Positions 7,910 to 18,000 of a stretch of 64,000 nucleotides of DNA are shown piece by piece. A model generated the notes under the pieces. It was not told the DNA's origin, did not search any database, and saw only the letters and a list, made by a program, of their open reading frames with translations. The stretch covers positions 1,692,406 through 1,756,405 of the forward strand of contig NZ_JABSTZ010000001.1 of NCBI RefSeq assembly GCF_013283745.1, written 5' to 3'. The position numbers and the translations under genes are program-made. The stretch's first letter is position 1. Each line of letters opens with the position of its first letter. The DNA comes from Aeromicrobium stalagmiti. Its GTDB lineage: Bacteria; Actinomycetota; Actinomycetes; Propionibacteriales; Nocardioidaceae.

Positions 7910-10246
7910 TCAGGCGGCGGTGGGCTTCGCCTCGCTCGCCTGGCTCGCGGGCTCCAGCGCGTACGCGAGGATCTCGGCGACGTCGGCGACCGGACGGACG
8001 TCGAGCTCGGCGAGCACCTCCTCGGGCACGTCGACCAGGTCGACCTCGTTGCGGGCGGGGATGAAGACCGTCTTCAGGCCGGCACGCTGCGCCGCCATGA
8101 GCTTCTGCTTGACGCCGCCGATCGGCAGGACCCGACCGTTGAGGGTGACCTCGCCGGTCATGCCCACGTCGGCCCGCACGTTGCGCCCGAGCGCCAGTGA
8201 CGTCAGCGCGGTGACCATCGTGACGCCCGCGGACGGACCGTCCTTGGGCACCGCGCCGGCCGGCACGTGCAGGTGGATCGAGCGCTCGAGCGTCGCGGGG
8301 TCGACGCCGATGGCCTCGGCGTGCGACCTGACGTACGTCAGAGCGATGTGCGCCGACTCCTTCATGACGTCGCCGAGCTGGCCGGTGATGGCCAGGCTGC
8401 GCTCACCGTCGTAGGCACTGGCCTCGATGAAGAGCACGTCGCCGCCGAGCCCCGTGACCGCGAGCCCCGTGGAGACGCCCGGCACCGCCGTGCGCTCGGC
8501 CCCCTCGGGGATGAACCGTGGCCGACCGATGTAGTCGACGAGGGTGTGCTCGTCGACCACGACGGGGCGGACGACCTCGGGATCGGTGAGCCGGGTCGTG
8601 ACCTTGCGGAAGACCTTGGCGAGCAGCCGTTCCATCTGCCGCACGCCGGCCTCGCGGGTGTAGGACGCCGCGACCTCCCGCAGGGCACCGTCGGTGACCT
8701 CGACCTCGTCGTCCGTCAGGGCAGCGCGCTCCAGCTGGCGGGGCGCCAGGTAGCGGCGCGCGATCTGCACCTTGTCGTCCTCGGTGTAGCCGTCGAGCTG
8801 CACGAGCTCCATGCGGTCGAGCAGCGCCTCGGGGATCTGCTCGACGACGTTGGCGGTCGCCAGGAACAGCACGTCCGACAGGTCGAGGTCGAGATCGAGG
8901 TAGTGGTCGCGGAACGTGTGGTTCTGCGCCGGGTCGAGCACCTCGAGCAGGGCGGCCGCGGGGTCGCCGCGATAGTCGGCGGCGACCTTGTCGATCTCGT
9001 CGAGCAGCACGACGGGGTTCATCGAGCCGGCCTCGCCGATGGCCCGCACGAGCCGTCCGGGGAGTGCGCCGACGTACGTCCGACGGTGCCCGCGGATCTC
9101 GGCCTCGTCGCGCACGCCACCGAGGGCGACGCGGACGAAGCTGCGTCCCAGGGCCCGTGCGACGCTCTCGCCGAGGGAGGTCTTGCCGACGCCGGGAGGG
9201 CCGACGAGCGCCATGACGGCGCCGGAGCCACGGCCGCCGACGACCTCCAGGCCCCGCTCGCTGCGTCGGGCACGCACTGCGAGGTACTCCACGATGCGGT
9301 CCTTGACGTCGTCGAGGCCGTGGTGGTCGGCGTCGAGCACCTCACGGGCGGCCGAGATGTCGGTGCTGTCGTCGGTCTTCACGCCCCACGGCAGCTCGAG
9401 GACCGTGTCGAGCCACGTCCGGATGTAGCCCGCCTCGGGGTTCTGGTCGCTGCCGCGCTCGAGCTTGCCGACCTCGCGCAGCGCCGCCTTGCGGACGTCG
9501 TCGGGCAGGTCGGCCTCCTCGACACGCTCCCGGTAGTCCAAGGCGCCCTCCGGCTCGTCGTCGCCCAGCTCCTTGCGGATCGCGGCGAGCTGCTGGCGCA
9601 GCACGAACTCGCGCTGGTTCGCATCGATGCTCTCCTGCACCGACTCCGAGATCTTCTCGTTGACGTCGGCCTCGGCGAGGTAGTCGCGCGCCCAGCCGAT
9701 CAGGACCGTCAGCCGCTCGGCGACGTCCTGCGTCTCCAGGAGCTGACGCTTCTGCTCGAGGTCGAGGTACGACGCGTAGCCGGCGGTGTCGGCGAGCTCG
9801 CCGGGGTCGGTCAGCCGCTGCACGGAGTCGATGACCTGCCACGCGTTGCGCTTCTGCAGGATCGTCACCAGCAGGCCCTTGTAGTCCTTGGCGAGGTCGA
9901 GGACGGCCTCGGTGGGCTCGGCGTCCTCGATGAGCTCGGCCTCGACCCAGAGCGCTGCGCCGGGGCCCGCGACGCCGCCCTGGATGTGGGCGCGCTGCTC
10001 GGCACGGAGCACGGCTCCGGGTCCGCCGCCGGGCAGGCGACCGACCTGCTGGATCGTGGCGACCACGCCGTGGGTGGCGTAGCGGTCCTCGAGGCGCGGG
10101 GCGACGAGGAGGCGGTCGTCGTTGCTGGTGCGGGCGGCGTCGACGGCGGCACGGGCCGCGTCGTCGAGCTCGATCGGGACGACCATCCCGGGGAGGACGA
10201 CGACGTCCTCGAGGGCCAGGACGGGGAACTGCTGCAAGATGCTCAC
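7910..10246 (-). CDS. lon: ATP-dependent Lon protease
   Basis: A cytosolic AAA+ serine protease of 778 residues, normal for bacterial LonA. In order: N-terminal substrate-binding domain (about 1-200), coiled-coil linker, ATPase with Walker A GPPGVGKT (349-356) and Walker B VVLLDEID, then protease domain. The catalytic dyad is Ser672 in KDGPSAG and Lys715 in GGVKQK, 43 residues apart as in E. coli Lon. The GTG start has an AGGAG five bases upstream. A perfect HspR-type HAIR inverted repeat lies about 30 bases before the start, so heat-shock repression by HspR is likely. Lon is in the HspR regulon in Streptomyces. Confidence 0.97.
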   Translation of the reverse strand: MSILQQFPVLALEDVVVLPGMVVPIELDDAARAAVDAARTSNDDRLLVAPRLEDRYATHGVVATIQQVGRLPGGGPGAVLRAEQRAHIQGGVAGPGAALWVEAELIEDAEPTEAVLDLAKDYKGLLVTILQKRNAWQVIDSVQRLTDPGELADTAGYASYLDLEQKRQLLETQDVAERLTVLIGWARDYLAEADVNEKISESVQESIDANQREFVLRQQLAAIRKELGDDEPEGALDYRERVEEADLPDDVRKAALREVGKLERGSDQNPEAGYIRTWLDTVLELPWGVKTDDSTDISAAREVLDADHHGLDDVKDRIVEYLAVRARRSERGLEVVGGRGSGAVMALVGPPGVGKTSLGESVARALGRSFVRVALGGVRDEAEIRGHRRTYVGALPGRLVRAIGEAGSMNPVVLLDEIDKVAADYRGDPAAALLEVLDPAQNHTFRDHYLDLDLDLSDVLFLATANVVEQIPEALLDRMELVQLDGYTEDDKVQIARRYLAPRQLERAALTDDEVEVTDGALREVAASYTREAGVRQMERLLAKVFRKVTTRLTDPEVVRPVVVDEHTLVDYIGRPRFIPEGAERTAVPGVSTGLAVTGLGGDVLFIEASAYDGERSLAITGQLGDVMKESAHIALTYVRSHAEAIGVDPATLERSIHLHVPAGAVPKDGPSAGVTMVTALTSLALGRNVRADVGMTGEVTLNGRVLPIGGVKQKLMAAQRAGLKTVFIPARNEVDLVDVPEEVLAELDVRPVADVAEILAYALEPASQASEAKPTAA

Positions 10247-10274
10247 GCGTGCTCCTAGGAAACGGGTGCCTCAG

Positions 10275-10297
10275 AGTTGAGTCTGATGGGCTCAACT
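10275..10297. promoter_or_regulatory. HAIR element (HspR operator) upstream of lon
   Basis: A perfect 7-bp inverted repeat AGTTGAG-N9-CTCAACT. The core TTGAGT-N7-GCTCAA (10277-10295) fits the HAIR consensus TTGAGY-N7-RCTCAA recognised by HspR in actinobacteria. It lies 28 bases upstream of the lon GTG, where a bound repressor would block the promoter. Confidence 0.8.
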
Positions 10298-10386
10298 GCG
10301 GTGAGGGACGCCTTGTTCCGGAGGAGGGCTCCTGTTCGCTCTGGGCGGACGTGCCGGGCGGGCCGGACGGTCGGCCGCTGCGCCGA

Positions 10387-10953
10387 TCAGCCGCCCAGCA
10401 TCGCGCGGGCCTCGCGCGGCGTCATCGCCTCGCAGCCGTGGGCGACCGCCTCGGCGACGATGCGGTGCTCGTCCTGCATGAGGCGCCAGCCCCGCCGGAC
10501 GAGCACCCACGGCGACTTGCGCCCCTCGCGGAGGTCGCGGGTGAGCCGGAGGACGAACGTGACCATGCGGTGCCGTCGCAGGCAGATGGCCGCGTCGAGC
10601 AGGCCGGCCTCGCGGCAGGCGTCGACGATCACGGGCGCGAACAGGCCCTCGGCGATGAACGTGCCGTCGGGCACCGACAGGGTCTGCAGGCCCGAGCGCC
10701 GGCTGGCGGCGATGTCGTAGACCGGCACCTCGGAGACCCCGGCGGCGCAGAGCTCGGCGATCGCGCCGACGGCGTCCACGGCGCTCCAGGACCGGACGTC
10801 GTCCCAGTCGACGATGCCGAGCGTCGACCGCGGCATGTCGGGCTCGTCGACGTCGCGGTAGAAGTCGTCGAGCCGCAGCACGGGCCACCCGAGCCGCGCG
10901 GCGAGGTGGGACTTGCCGGACCCTGACGGCCCGGCGACGATGACGACTCCCAT
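10387..10953 (-). CDS. udk: Uridine kinase-like P-loop kinase
   Basis: A 188-residue P-loop kinase related to uridine kinase, which phosphorylates uridine or cytidine with a nucleoside triphosphate. It starts MGVVIVAGPSGSGKS with the Walker A at the N-terminus, followed by LRLDDFYRD, a typical uridine kinase acceptor region. The ATG at 10953 is preferred because it puts the P-loop at the usual distance from the N-terminus; an open frame upstream would overlap deoC. It diverges from deoC with only 25 bp between the start codons. Substrate is inferred from family and neighbours. Confidence 0.8.
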   Translation of the reverse strand: MGVVIVAGPSGSGKSHLAARLGWPVLRLDDFYRDVDEPDMPRSTLGIVDWDDVRSWSAVDAVGAIAELCAAGVSEVPVYDIAASRRSGLQTLSVPDGTFIAEGLFAPVIVDACREAGLLDAAICLRRHRMVTFVLRLTRDLREGRKSPWVLVRRGWRLMQDEHRIVAEAVAHGCEAMTPREARAMLGG

Positions 10954-10965
10954 GACCGACGACTC

Positions 10966-10971
10966 TAGGAT
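10966..10971 (+). promoter_or_regulatory. Candidate leaderless -10 box for deoC
   Basis: TAGGAT lies 7 nt before ATG 10979. On the other strand TAGAGT (10962-10967) lies 8 nt before the udk ATG, so two opposing -10 boxes overlap in a 25-bp divergent gap. An AGGA at 10967-10970 could alternatively act as a ribosome-binding site for deoC. Confidence 0.4.
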
Positions 10972-10978
10972 AGGAGCC

Positions 10979-11698
10979 ATGAGCACCGACATCACGGTCA
11001 CCGACATCGCCCGCACGATCGATCACGCGATCCTCAAGCCCGACCTCACGCGCGACGAGGTCGACGCCCAGCTGGCGCTGTGCGCACAGTACGAGGTCTT
11101 CAGCGCGTGCGTGCGCCCGAGCGACGTCTCCCACGCCTACGAGGTCCTCGAGGGATCCGGCGTCGCGGTGTGTGCCGTCATCGGCTTCCCGCACGGCACG
11201 ACCACGACGCAGACCAAGGTCGCCGAGGCCACCGAGGCCCTCGACAACGGTGCGTCCGAGCTCGACATGGTCATCAACATCGGACGGCTCCGCAGCGGCA
11301 TGCTCGACGACGTCGAGGACGACATCCGGGCGGTCGTGGTCGCCGCCGGCGAGCACGTCGTCAAGGTGATCCTCGAGACGGCGCTGCTCGACGACGCCCA
11401 GATCGAGGCCGGCTCGAAGGCCGCCGAGCGCGCCGGGGCGGCGTTCGTCAAGACGTCGACGGGCTTCGCCGGTGGTGGCGCGACCGTCCCGCACCTGCGC
11501 CTCATGCGGGCGGCCGTCGGCCCCGAGGTGCAGGTCAAGGCGTCCGGGGGAGTGCGCGACCTCGACACCCTGCTGCAGATGCGCGAGCTCGGCGTGACCC
11601 GTTTCGGCACCAGCGCCACGGCCACGATCCTCGACGACGCAGCCGCGCGCGAGGCGGGCGAGCAGGGCACCGGTGCCACCGACGACACCTCCTACTGA
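10979..11698 (+). CDS. deoC: Deoxyribose-phosphate aldolase
   Basis: Cleaves 2-deoxyribose 5-phosphate to glyceraldehyde 3-phosphate and acetaldehyde, the last step of deoxynucleoside catabolism. The 239-residue class I aldolase carries the Schiff-base lysine in FVKTSTGF and conserved GFPHGTTTTQTK and ASGGVRD segments. The ATG at 10979 is chosen; the frame is open further upstream but that part overlaps the divergent kinase. It completes the path from the thymidine and purine nucleoside phosphorylases through the phosphohexomutase-family enzyme in this window. Confidence 0.95.
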   Translation: MSTDITVTDIARTIDHAILKPDLTRDEVDAQLALCAQYEVFSACVRPSDVSHAYEVLEGSGVAVCAVIGFPHGTTTTQTKVAEATEALDNGASELDMVINIGRLRSGMLDDVEDDIRAVVVAAGEHVVKVILETALLDDAQIEAGSKAAERAGAAFVKTSTGFAGGGATVPHLRLMRAAVGPEVQVKASGGVRDLDTLLQMRELGVTRFGTSATATILDDAAAREAGEQGTGATDDTSY

Positions 11699-11745
11699 GC
11701 CCCCGGCGGGGCGCCGTCGGCGTGCAACCGGGGTTTCATCGACAA

Positions 11746-11763
11746 CTTCACCAATTCGTCACG
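11746..11763 (+). promoter_or_regulatory. PHO-box-like direct repeat upstream of the secreted 5'-nucleotidase
   Basis: CTTCACC (11746-11752) and CGTCACG (11757-11763) are spaced exactly 11 nt apart, the spacing of PhoP direct-repeat units (GTTCACC-like) in Streptomyces. A TTGACT at 11784-11789 could be the -35 of the promoter just downstream. The match is partial. Confidence 0.35.
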
Positions 11764-11826
11764 TTTCGTCCTCGTTAAAGGCGTTGACTTCGCTTTCGGC
11801 TCGGGATGTTCTTTACCCCTACAGTT

Positions 11827-11843
11827 CCTGAGACCTTCTCAGG
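11827..11843. promoter_or_regulatory. 17-bp dyad in the nucleotidase leader
   Basis: A perfect inverted repeat CCTGAGA-CCT-TCTCAGG, 60 bases before the GTG start. It could be an operator or a short RNA hairpin in the leader. No regulator can be assigned. Confidence 0.4.
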
Positions 11844-11903
11844 TGCGTGCTCGGGGGCCGCGTGTCGAGACCTCCGACGACCCACAACGGAGGAAAACAT
11901 CCC

Positions 11904-14900
11904 GTGAGCTCCCTGTCCCGTCGCCTGGTCGGAGTCGCGAGCGCGACCCTGCTGGCCGCTCCACTCCTGGCCGCGCTCCCCGCGCAGGCCGCGGACGACG
12001 TCCCGATCAACCTGATCGGCATCAACGACTTCCACGGACGGGTCGACGCGTCGACGCTCCAGTGGGCCGGCACCGTGGAGACCCTGCGCTCGCAGTTCCC
12101 GTCCGACAACTCGCTCATGGTCTCGGCCGGTGACAACATCAGCGCGTCCCTGTTCGCCTCGGCGATCCAGCAGGACAACCCGACGATCGACATCCTCAAC
12201 TCGATCGGCCTCGACGCCTCGGCGGCGGGCAACCACGAGTTCGACTTCGGCTACGACGACCTGGTCAACCGCATCATCCCGCGCGCCGACTACTCGATCC
12301 TCGCCGCCAACGTGCGCAAGGCCGACAACAGCCGCGCCCTCGACGCGTACGACACCTTCGACGTCGCCGGCGTCAAGGTCGCCGTCGTCGGCGCCGTCAC
12401 GCAGGAGACGCCGACGCTCGTCAGCCCGGCCGGCATCCAGGGCCTGAGCTTCAGCGATCCGTCCACCGCGATCAACGACGCCGTCGCCGAGCTCGACGCC
12501 CTGCCCGCGGAGGACAAGCCCGACGTGATCGTCGCGGCCTACCACGAGGGCGCGCCCGACGGCAGCCTGTCGTTCACCGACGCGATGGCCGCGAGCGCGG
12601 TGTTCCAGAAGCTCGTCAACAACACCTCGGCCGAGGTCGACGCGATCTTCATGGGCCACACCCACCAGAAGTACGCCTACGACGCGCCCGTCCCCGGTGT
12701 CGCCGGCAAGACGCGCCCCATCATCCAGACCGGCAACTACGGCGAGAACGTCGGCCAGATCGTCCTCAACGTCGACCCCGACACCGGTGAGGTCTCCAGC
12801 TACACCAAGCAGAACCTGGCCCGGGTCGCCACGACCGATGCCAACCTGCTGACCCAGTTCCCGTCGTCCAACCTCGGGCAGATCAAGCAGATCCGTGACG
12901 ACGCCGTCGCCTACGCCAACACCGTCGGCAACGTCCAGAAGGGCGAGATCACCGCCGACATCACGCGCGCGTTCGTCAACGGCACCACGGAGGACCGCGC
13001 GAGCGAGTCGACGATGGGTGGCCTCGTCGCCGATGCGCTGCTCGAGACGGTGTCCAAGCAGCCCGCCGGAGCCGACATCGGCCTGGTCAACCCCGGTGGA
13101 CTGCGTCCGCCGGACCTGACGTTCGCCGGCGTCCCGGGCAACGACGTCAACACCGACGGAGTCGTCACCTACGCCGAGCTCAACGCGGTCCTGCCGTTCG
13201 CCAACAACCTCAACTCGGTCAAGCTCAGCGGAGCGACGCTCAAGAAGGTCCTCGAGCAGCAGTGGCAGCGTGACGCCCAGGGCAACGTCCCGTCGCGCCC
13301 CTACCTGCAGCTGGGCACGTCCAAGAACCTGACCTACACCTACGACGACTCCAAGCCCGAGGGCAGCCGCATCCAGTCGATCCGGATCAACGGCAAGGAG
13401 TACGACCCGCAGGCTCAGTACAAGGTCGCGACGTTCTCGTTCCTCGCCGCCGGCGGTGACAACTTCCGGGCCTTCAAGGAGGGCGCCAACACCGACACGG
13501 GTCTGGTCGACCGCGACGGCTGGATCACCTACTTCGAGAACAACAGCCCGATCTCGCCCGACTTCGCCCGTCGTTCAGTCAAGACGGCCGGCGTCAAGAG
13601 CACCTACCGGGTCGGCAGCAGCGTCTTGTTCACGCTCTCCAAGCTCAACCTGACGTCGACCGGCAGCCCGAGCAACACCTCGGTGTCGTCGAAGCTGTTC
13701 TACACCGAGGACGGTGTCGAGAAGACCAGGAGCCTGGCGTCGAAGTCCGTCACGGCCGGCACCAGTGCCCCGATCGCCTTCACCCTCCCGGCAGGGGCCA
13801 GCGGTGCGATGCGGGTCGAGTCCACCGCGTTCCCGACCGGCACCAAGGTCGTCGTCCCGCTCGACGTCACGGGTGCGTCGGTGACGGCCGAGCCCGTCTC
13901 CGGCACGTTCGGCGACGACGTCGACGTGGCCGTCACGGTCACCGGACCGGAGGAGACGCCGTCGGGCGACGTCGTGCTCAAGAAGGGCGACACGCAGGTC
14001 GGCAGCGGCACGCTCACCGACGGTGCGGCGACGATCACGGTCGACACCGAGGACATCGGTGCCGGCGCGAACGATCTGACGATCGCCTATGCGGGCGACG
14101 CGAGCTATCCGGCGGCGACGGGCACCGTCAAGGTGACCGTGGCCCAGGCCGGCACGACGACGGCTGCGGCCGAGCCGGAAGCCACCAAGGTCGACGTCCC
14201 GGCCGACGTCGACGTCACCGTCACCTCGGCGACCGGCACCACGCCGACGGGTGACGTGACGATCTCCGACGGCACGGACGTGCTGGGGGAGGGCGAGCTC
14301 GCCGACGGCACGAGCACGGTCAGCACCGACGTGTCGGGCCTGTCGATCGGCCAGCACACGCTGACCGTCGACTACGCGGGTGACAGCAACCACGAGGCGT
14401 CCATCTCGACGGTCGACGTCAACGTGCTCAAGGGCACGACGCCGCTGAGCGCCAGCTCGGACGGGGCCGCCTACGGAACCTCCGCGAAGGTCAAGGTCGA
14501 GGGCGCCGACGGCGCATCCGGCCTGGTCTACGTGGGCAACGGCGACGACGTCGTCGGTGTCGGCTTCCTCAGGGACGGGGCCGCGAGCATCACCCTCGAC
14601 AAGACCGCGCTGAAGCCGGGCAGCTACGAGCTCGACGTCTACTACGGCGGCAGCGGGACGTTCGACAGTGCCCAGACCACGGTCGACCTGACCGTCACCA
14701 AGGGCGCGACGACGACGAAGAAGATCTCGGTCAGCCCGACCAAGATCGTCAAGAACCGCACCAAGCCCTACGTCGAGATCGGCGTCACCGGCGCCGGGTT
14801 CACGGTCGACGGCGGCAAGGTCACCGTGCGCGTCAACAGCAGCAACGTCGTGACCGGCACGGTCGAGGACGGCAAGGTCCGGGTCCGCCTGGGCGTCTTC

Positions 14901-15002
14901 ACCTCGACGGGCTCGGCCAAGACCGTCTCGGTCAAGTACGCCGGCAGCGACGTCGCCCTCGCGTCCTCGACCAGCTTCACGGTCAAGGTCGTCTCGAAGT
15001 AG
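11904..15002 (+). CDS. Secreted bifunctional 5'-nucleotidase/UDP-sugar hydrolase with Ig-like repeats
   Basis: An exported UshA-type enzyme that removes phosphate from extracellular nucleotides. GTG 11904 has GGAGG ten bases upstream and begins a signal peptide cleaved near residue 29 (ALPAQA). The metallophosphatase domain holds INDFHGR (near 40), GNHEFDFG (near 109) and GHTHQKY (near 251). The 5'-nucleotidase C-terminal domain ends with FLAAGGDNFRAF near 513. From about residue 650 to 1032 there are Big_3-type Ig-like repeats and a terminal module shared with the next gene. No LPxTG sorting signal or C-terminal membrane helix is visible, so release or non-covalent wall binding is likely. 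A strong hairpin follows. Confidence 0.92.
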   Translation: MSSLSRRLVGVASATLLAAPLLAALPAQAADDVPINLIGINDFHGRVDASTLQWAGTVETLRSQFPSDNSLMVSAGDNISASLFASAIQQDNPTIDILNSIGLDASAAGNHEFDFGYDDLVNRIIPRADYSILAANVRKADNSRALDAYDTFDVAGVKVAVVGAVTQETPTLVSPAGIQGLSFSDPSTAINDAVAELDALPAEDKPDVIVAAYHEGAPDGSLSFTDAMAASAVFQKLVNNTSAEVDAIFMGHTHQKYAYDAPVPGVAGKTRPIIQTGNYGENVGQIVLNVDPDTGEVSSYTKQNLARVATTDANLLTQFPSSNLGQIKQIRDDAVAYANTVGNVQKGEITADITRAFVNGTTEDRASESTMGGLVADALLETVSKQPAGADIGLVNPGGLRPPDLTFAGVPGNDVNTDGVVTYAELNAVLPFANNLNSVKLSGATLKKVLEQQWQRDAQGNVPSRPYLQLGTSKNLTYTYDDSKPEGSRIQSIRINGKEYDPQAQYKVATFSFLAAGGDNFRAFKEGANTDTGLVDRDGWITYFENNSPISPDFARRSVKTAGVKSTYRVGSSVLFTLSKLNLTSTGSPSNTSVSSKLFYTEDGVEKTRSLASKSVTAGTSAPIAFTLPAGASGAMRVESTAFPTGTKVVVPLDVTGASVTAEPVSGTFGDDVDVAVTVTGPEETPSGDVVLKKGDTQVGSGTLTDGAATITVDTEDIGAGANDLTIAYAGDASYPAATGTVKVTVAQAGTTTAAAEPEATKVDVPADVDVTVTSATGTTPTGDVTISDGTDVLGEGELADGTSTVSTDVSGLSIGQHTLTVDYAGDSNHEASISTVDVNVLKGTTPLSASSDGAAYGTSAKVKVEGADGASGLVYVGNGDDVVGVGFLRDGAASITLDKTALKPGSYELDVYYGGSGTFDSAQTTVDLTVTKGATTTKKISVSPTKIVKNRTKPYVEIGVTGAGFTVDGGKVTVRVNSSNVVTGTVEDGKVRVRLGVFTSTGSAKTVSVKYAGSDVALASSTSFTVKVVSK

Positions 15003-15008
15003 CACTGT

Positions 15009-15039
15009 CCGGGTCCGGGGCGTCATGCCCCGGACCCGG
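15009..15039 (+). terminator. Strong GC hairpin after the 5'-nucleotidase
   Basis: A perfect 13-bp stem (CCGGGTCCGGGGC and complement) with a 5-nt loop GTCAT, starting 6 bases after the stop. There is no U-tract, as is common for actinobacterial terminators. It would separate the nucleotidase from the nuclease gene. Confidence 0.7.
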
Positions 15040-15099
15040 CTGCTCCACGCCTCCATCAGCCATCAGCGCTCCACCTTCACGAGACCGGGGAACTCCTCC

Positions 15100-18000
15100 A
15101 TGAAGACATCGATCGTCACGCGATGGGCGGCCGCAGCAGCCGTCGCCGTCGCGTCGCTCGTCGCCGCTCCGGCGTCACCTGCCTCGGCCAACCCGGCCGG
15201 CAGCAACCTGATCATCAACGAGATCTATCCCAACGGCGGCAGCGGCGGCGGTGTCTACAAGCTGCGCTACTACGAGCTCTACAACCCGACGAACGCGCCG
15301 ATCAACGTCAACGGCTGGTCGCTGCAGTACCGCTCGGCCCTGTCGAGCGGTGTGCCCAACGTCGGCAGCTTCGGCACCGTCGCGGCGCTCGGCGACAAGA
15401 CGATCCCGGCCGGCAAGCACCTGCTGGTGTCGGGCCCCGGCAACGCCAACAACGCCAACGACCTCCCGACCGCCGACGTCACCAGCACGATCGGCGCGGC
15501 CGCTGCCGGAGGCACCGTCGCGCTCGTCAACGACACGGTCGCCCTCACCGGTGATCGTGCTGCCGTGCTGGCCGACGCCAACCTGGTCGACCTCGTCGGC
15601 TACGGCAGCTCCACGACGTACGAGGGATCGGCTGCGGCACCGGTGGGTGCCGCAGCGTCGTCCATCTCCCGGTCCGTGACGCACGTCGACACCGACGACA
15701 ACGCGGCCAACTTCGCGGCCCTCAACCCGGCCGACCCGTGCAACCTGGCCGGCTGCCCGGTCGTCGAGCCGCCGGCCGACCCGACGCCGGCGACGATCGC
15801 CGAGATCCAGGGCGAGGGCGCCACGAGCCCGTTCGCCGGTGATCCCGTCACGACCCGGGGCGTCGTGACGGCGGCCTACAAGACCGGTGGCTACAGCGGC
15901 GCGTTCATCCAGACGCCGGGCACCGGAGGCTCGGTCGGCGCCGCCTCGCACGGTGTCTTCGTCTTCAGCAGCGCCTTCGCAGCCGCCGTCTCGAAGGGCG
16001 ACTACGTCGAGGTCACCGGTGACGTCGTGGAGTTCGGCGGCACCACCGCCGTCCCGCAGACGCTCACCGAGATCACGACGGCGACGGGCAAGTTCACCGT
16101 GCTCGACGAGTCGGTCACGGCCCCCGTCCCGACCGAGGTGACCTTCCCGCTGTCGACCGCCCAGAAGGAGAAGGTCGAGGGCATGCTGGTCGCGCCGCAG
16201 GGCGGGTTCACGATCACCAACAACTTCTCGACCAACCAGTTCGCCGAGATCGGCCTCGCGCCGGGCGACGAGCCGCTCGACACCCCGACCAACGTCGTGG
16301 CCCCCGGCGCTGCCGCCGTCGCTCTGCAGGCCAAGAACGCCGAGGACCTCGTCACGCTCGACGACGGCGCCTCGACGAACTTCCTCACCACGACGGGCAC
16401 CGCGCTGCCGTGGCTGACCCGTGACAACGAGATCCGCGTGGGCCAGGGCGTCACGTTCGACGACCCGGTCGTCATGGACTTCCGCAACTCGCTGTGGAAG
16501 CTGCAGCCGACCGAGCAGCTGCTCGCCGGCGGCGACGAGCCCGTCACCTTCGGCCCGTCGACCCGCGACGCCGCGCCCCAGGACGTCGGCGGTGACGTCA
16601 CGGTCGGCACGTTCAACGTGCTCAACTACTTCACCAAGACCGCCGAGGAGTACGACGCGGAGCCCGGCAACGTGTGCCTCTACTTCAAGGACCGCGACGG
16701 GGTCAACGTCACCGCCGACGAGTGCGGCAGCCCGGCGTCCGACGACGGCAACGGCCCGCGCGGCGCTGCCAACGCCGCGGCGCTGAAGAACCAGCAGGAC
16801 AAGATCGTCAAGGCGATCAACACCCTGGACGCCGACGTCGTCTCGCTCGAGGAGATCGAGAACTCGATCAAGTTCGGTGAGGACCGCGACGCCGCGCTCG
16901 ACACGCTGGTCGCTGCGCTCAACGCCACCCCGGGCAACGCGGGCAAGTGGGCCGCGGCTCCGTCGCCGGCCGACCTCCCGGACCTGGCCGGCCAGGACCT
17001 CATCCGCACGGCGTTCATCTACCAGCCGGCAGCCGTCTCGCTGGTGGGGGAGTCGACGATCCTCGACGTCCCGGCGTTCGCCAACGCGCGCGAGCCGCTC
17101 GCCCAGGCGTTCAAGGTCACAGGTGGTGGGGCCAGCTCCACGTTCGCGGTGATCGTCAACCACTTCAAGTCCAAGGGATCGGGCACCCTGCCCGGTGACG
17201 CCGACCAGGGCGACGGCCAGGGCGCGTCGAACGCCTCCCGCGTCGCGCAGGCCACGGCGCTGGTCGACTTCGCCGAGGACGTGGCGGCCGACGCCGGCAC
17301 CGACAAGATCTTCCTGACGGGTGACTTCAACTCCTACAACAAGGAGGATCCGGTCCGGATCATCGAGGAGGCGGGCTTCGTCAACGTCGCGGTCGAGAAG
17401 ACCGACAAGGAGACCTACCAGTTCGGTGGCGCGGTCGGCTCGCTCGACCACGTCTTCGCCTCCGACGCGGCGTTCTCGAAGGTCTCGGACGCCGACATCT
17501 GGAACATCAACTCGTACGAGTCGGTGGCCCGGGAGTACAGCCGCAAGAACTACAACCTGACCGACTTCTTCGTGGCCGACAGCCCGTTCCGGGCCAGTGA
17601 CCACGACCCCGAGATCGTCGGCTTCGACGTCGACCCGTCGACCACGACGGTGACGGCCAAGGCGCCGGCCACGGTGCGCTCGGGTCAGGACGTCACGGCG
17701 TCGGTGCAGGTCGCCGCTGACGGCGGCTCGCCCACGGGCGACGTCACGATCACCGAGGGCGGCACGCAGGTCGGCACCGGCACGCTGGCGGACGGTGCGG
17801 TCGACGTCGTGATCGACAGCCCGGCGATCGGCTCGCACTCCTACGTCGTGTCCTACGCCGGTGATGCCAACAACGCGCCGGCGACCACGACGCTCCAGGT
17901 CGTCGTGCTCAAGGCGGAGGCGGGCCTGCAGGCCACGGCCGAGCCGTCGACGTACGGCACCGGCGGTGTCGTCGAGGTGACGGCGGCGCCCGGCGTCTCC

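Noticed and set aside
8267..10258. A plus-strand open frame of about 663 codons opposite lon
   Set aside because: Lon is unambiguous on the other strand; the plus frame is repetitive in Val, Gly, Asp and Leu and lacks any fold signature.
11700..11713. GCCCC-CGGC-GGGGC hairpin after deoC
   Set aside because: Only a 5-bp stem in very GC-rich DNA and no T-run; expected by chance, so not listed as a terminator.
15175..17838. A minus-strand open frame of about 887 codons opposite the secreted nuclease
   Set aside because: Composition is typical antisense shadow (Arg/Val/Asp/Gly) without motifs, while the plus strand encodes signal peptide, LTD and nuclease motifs.
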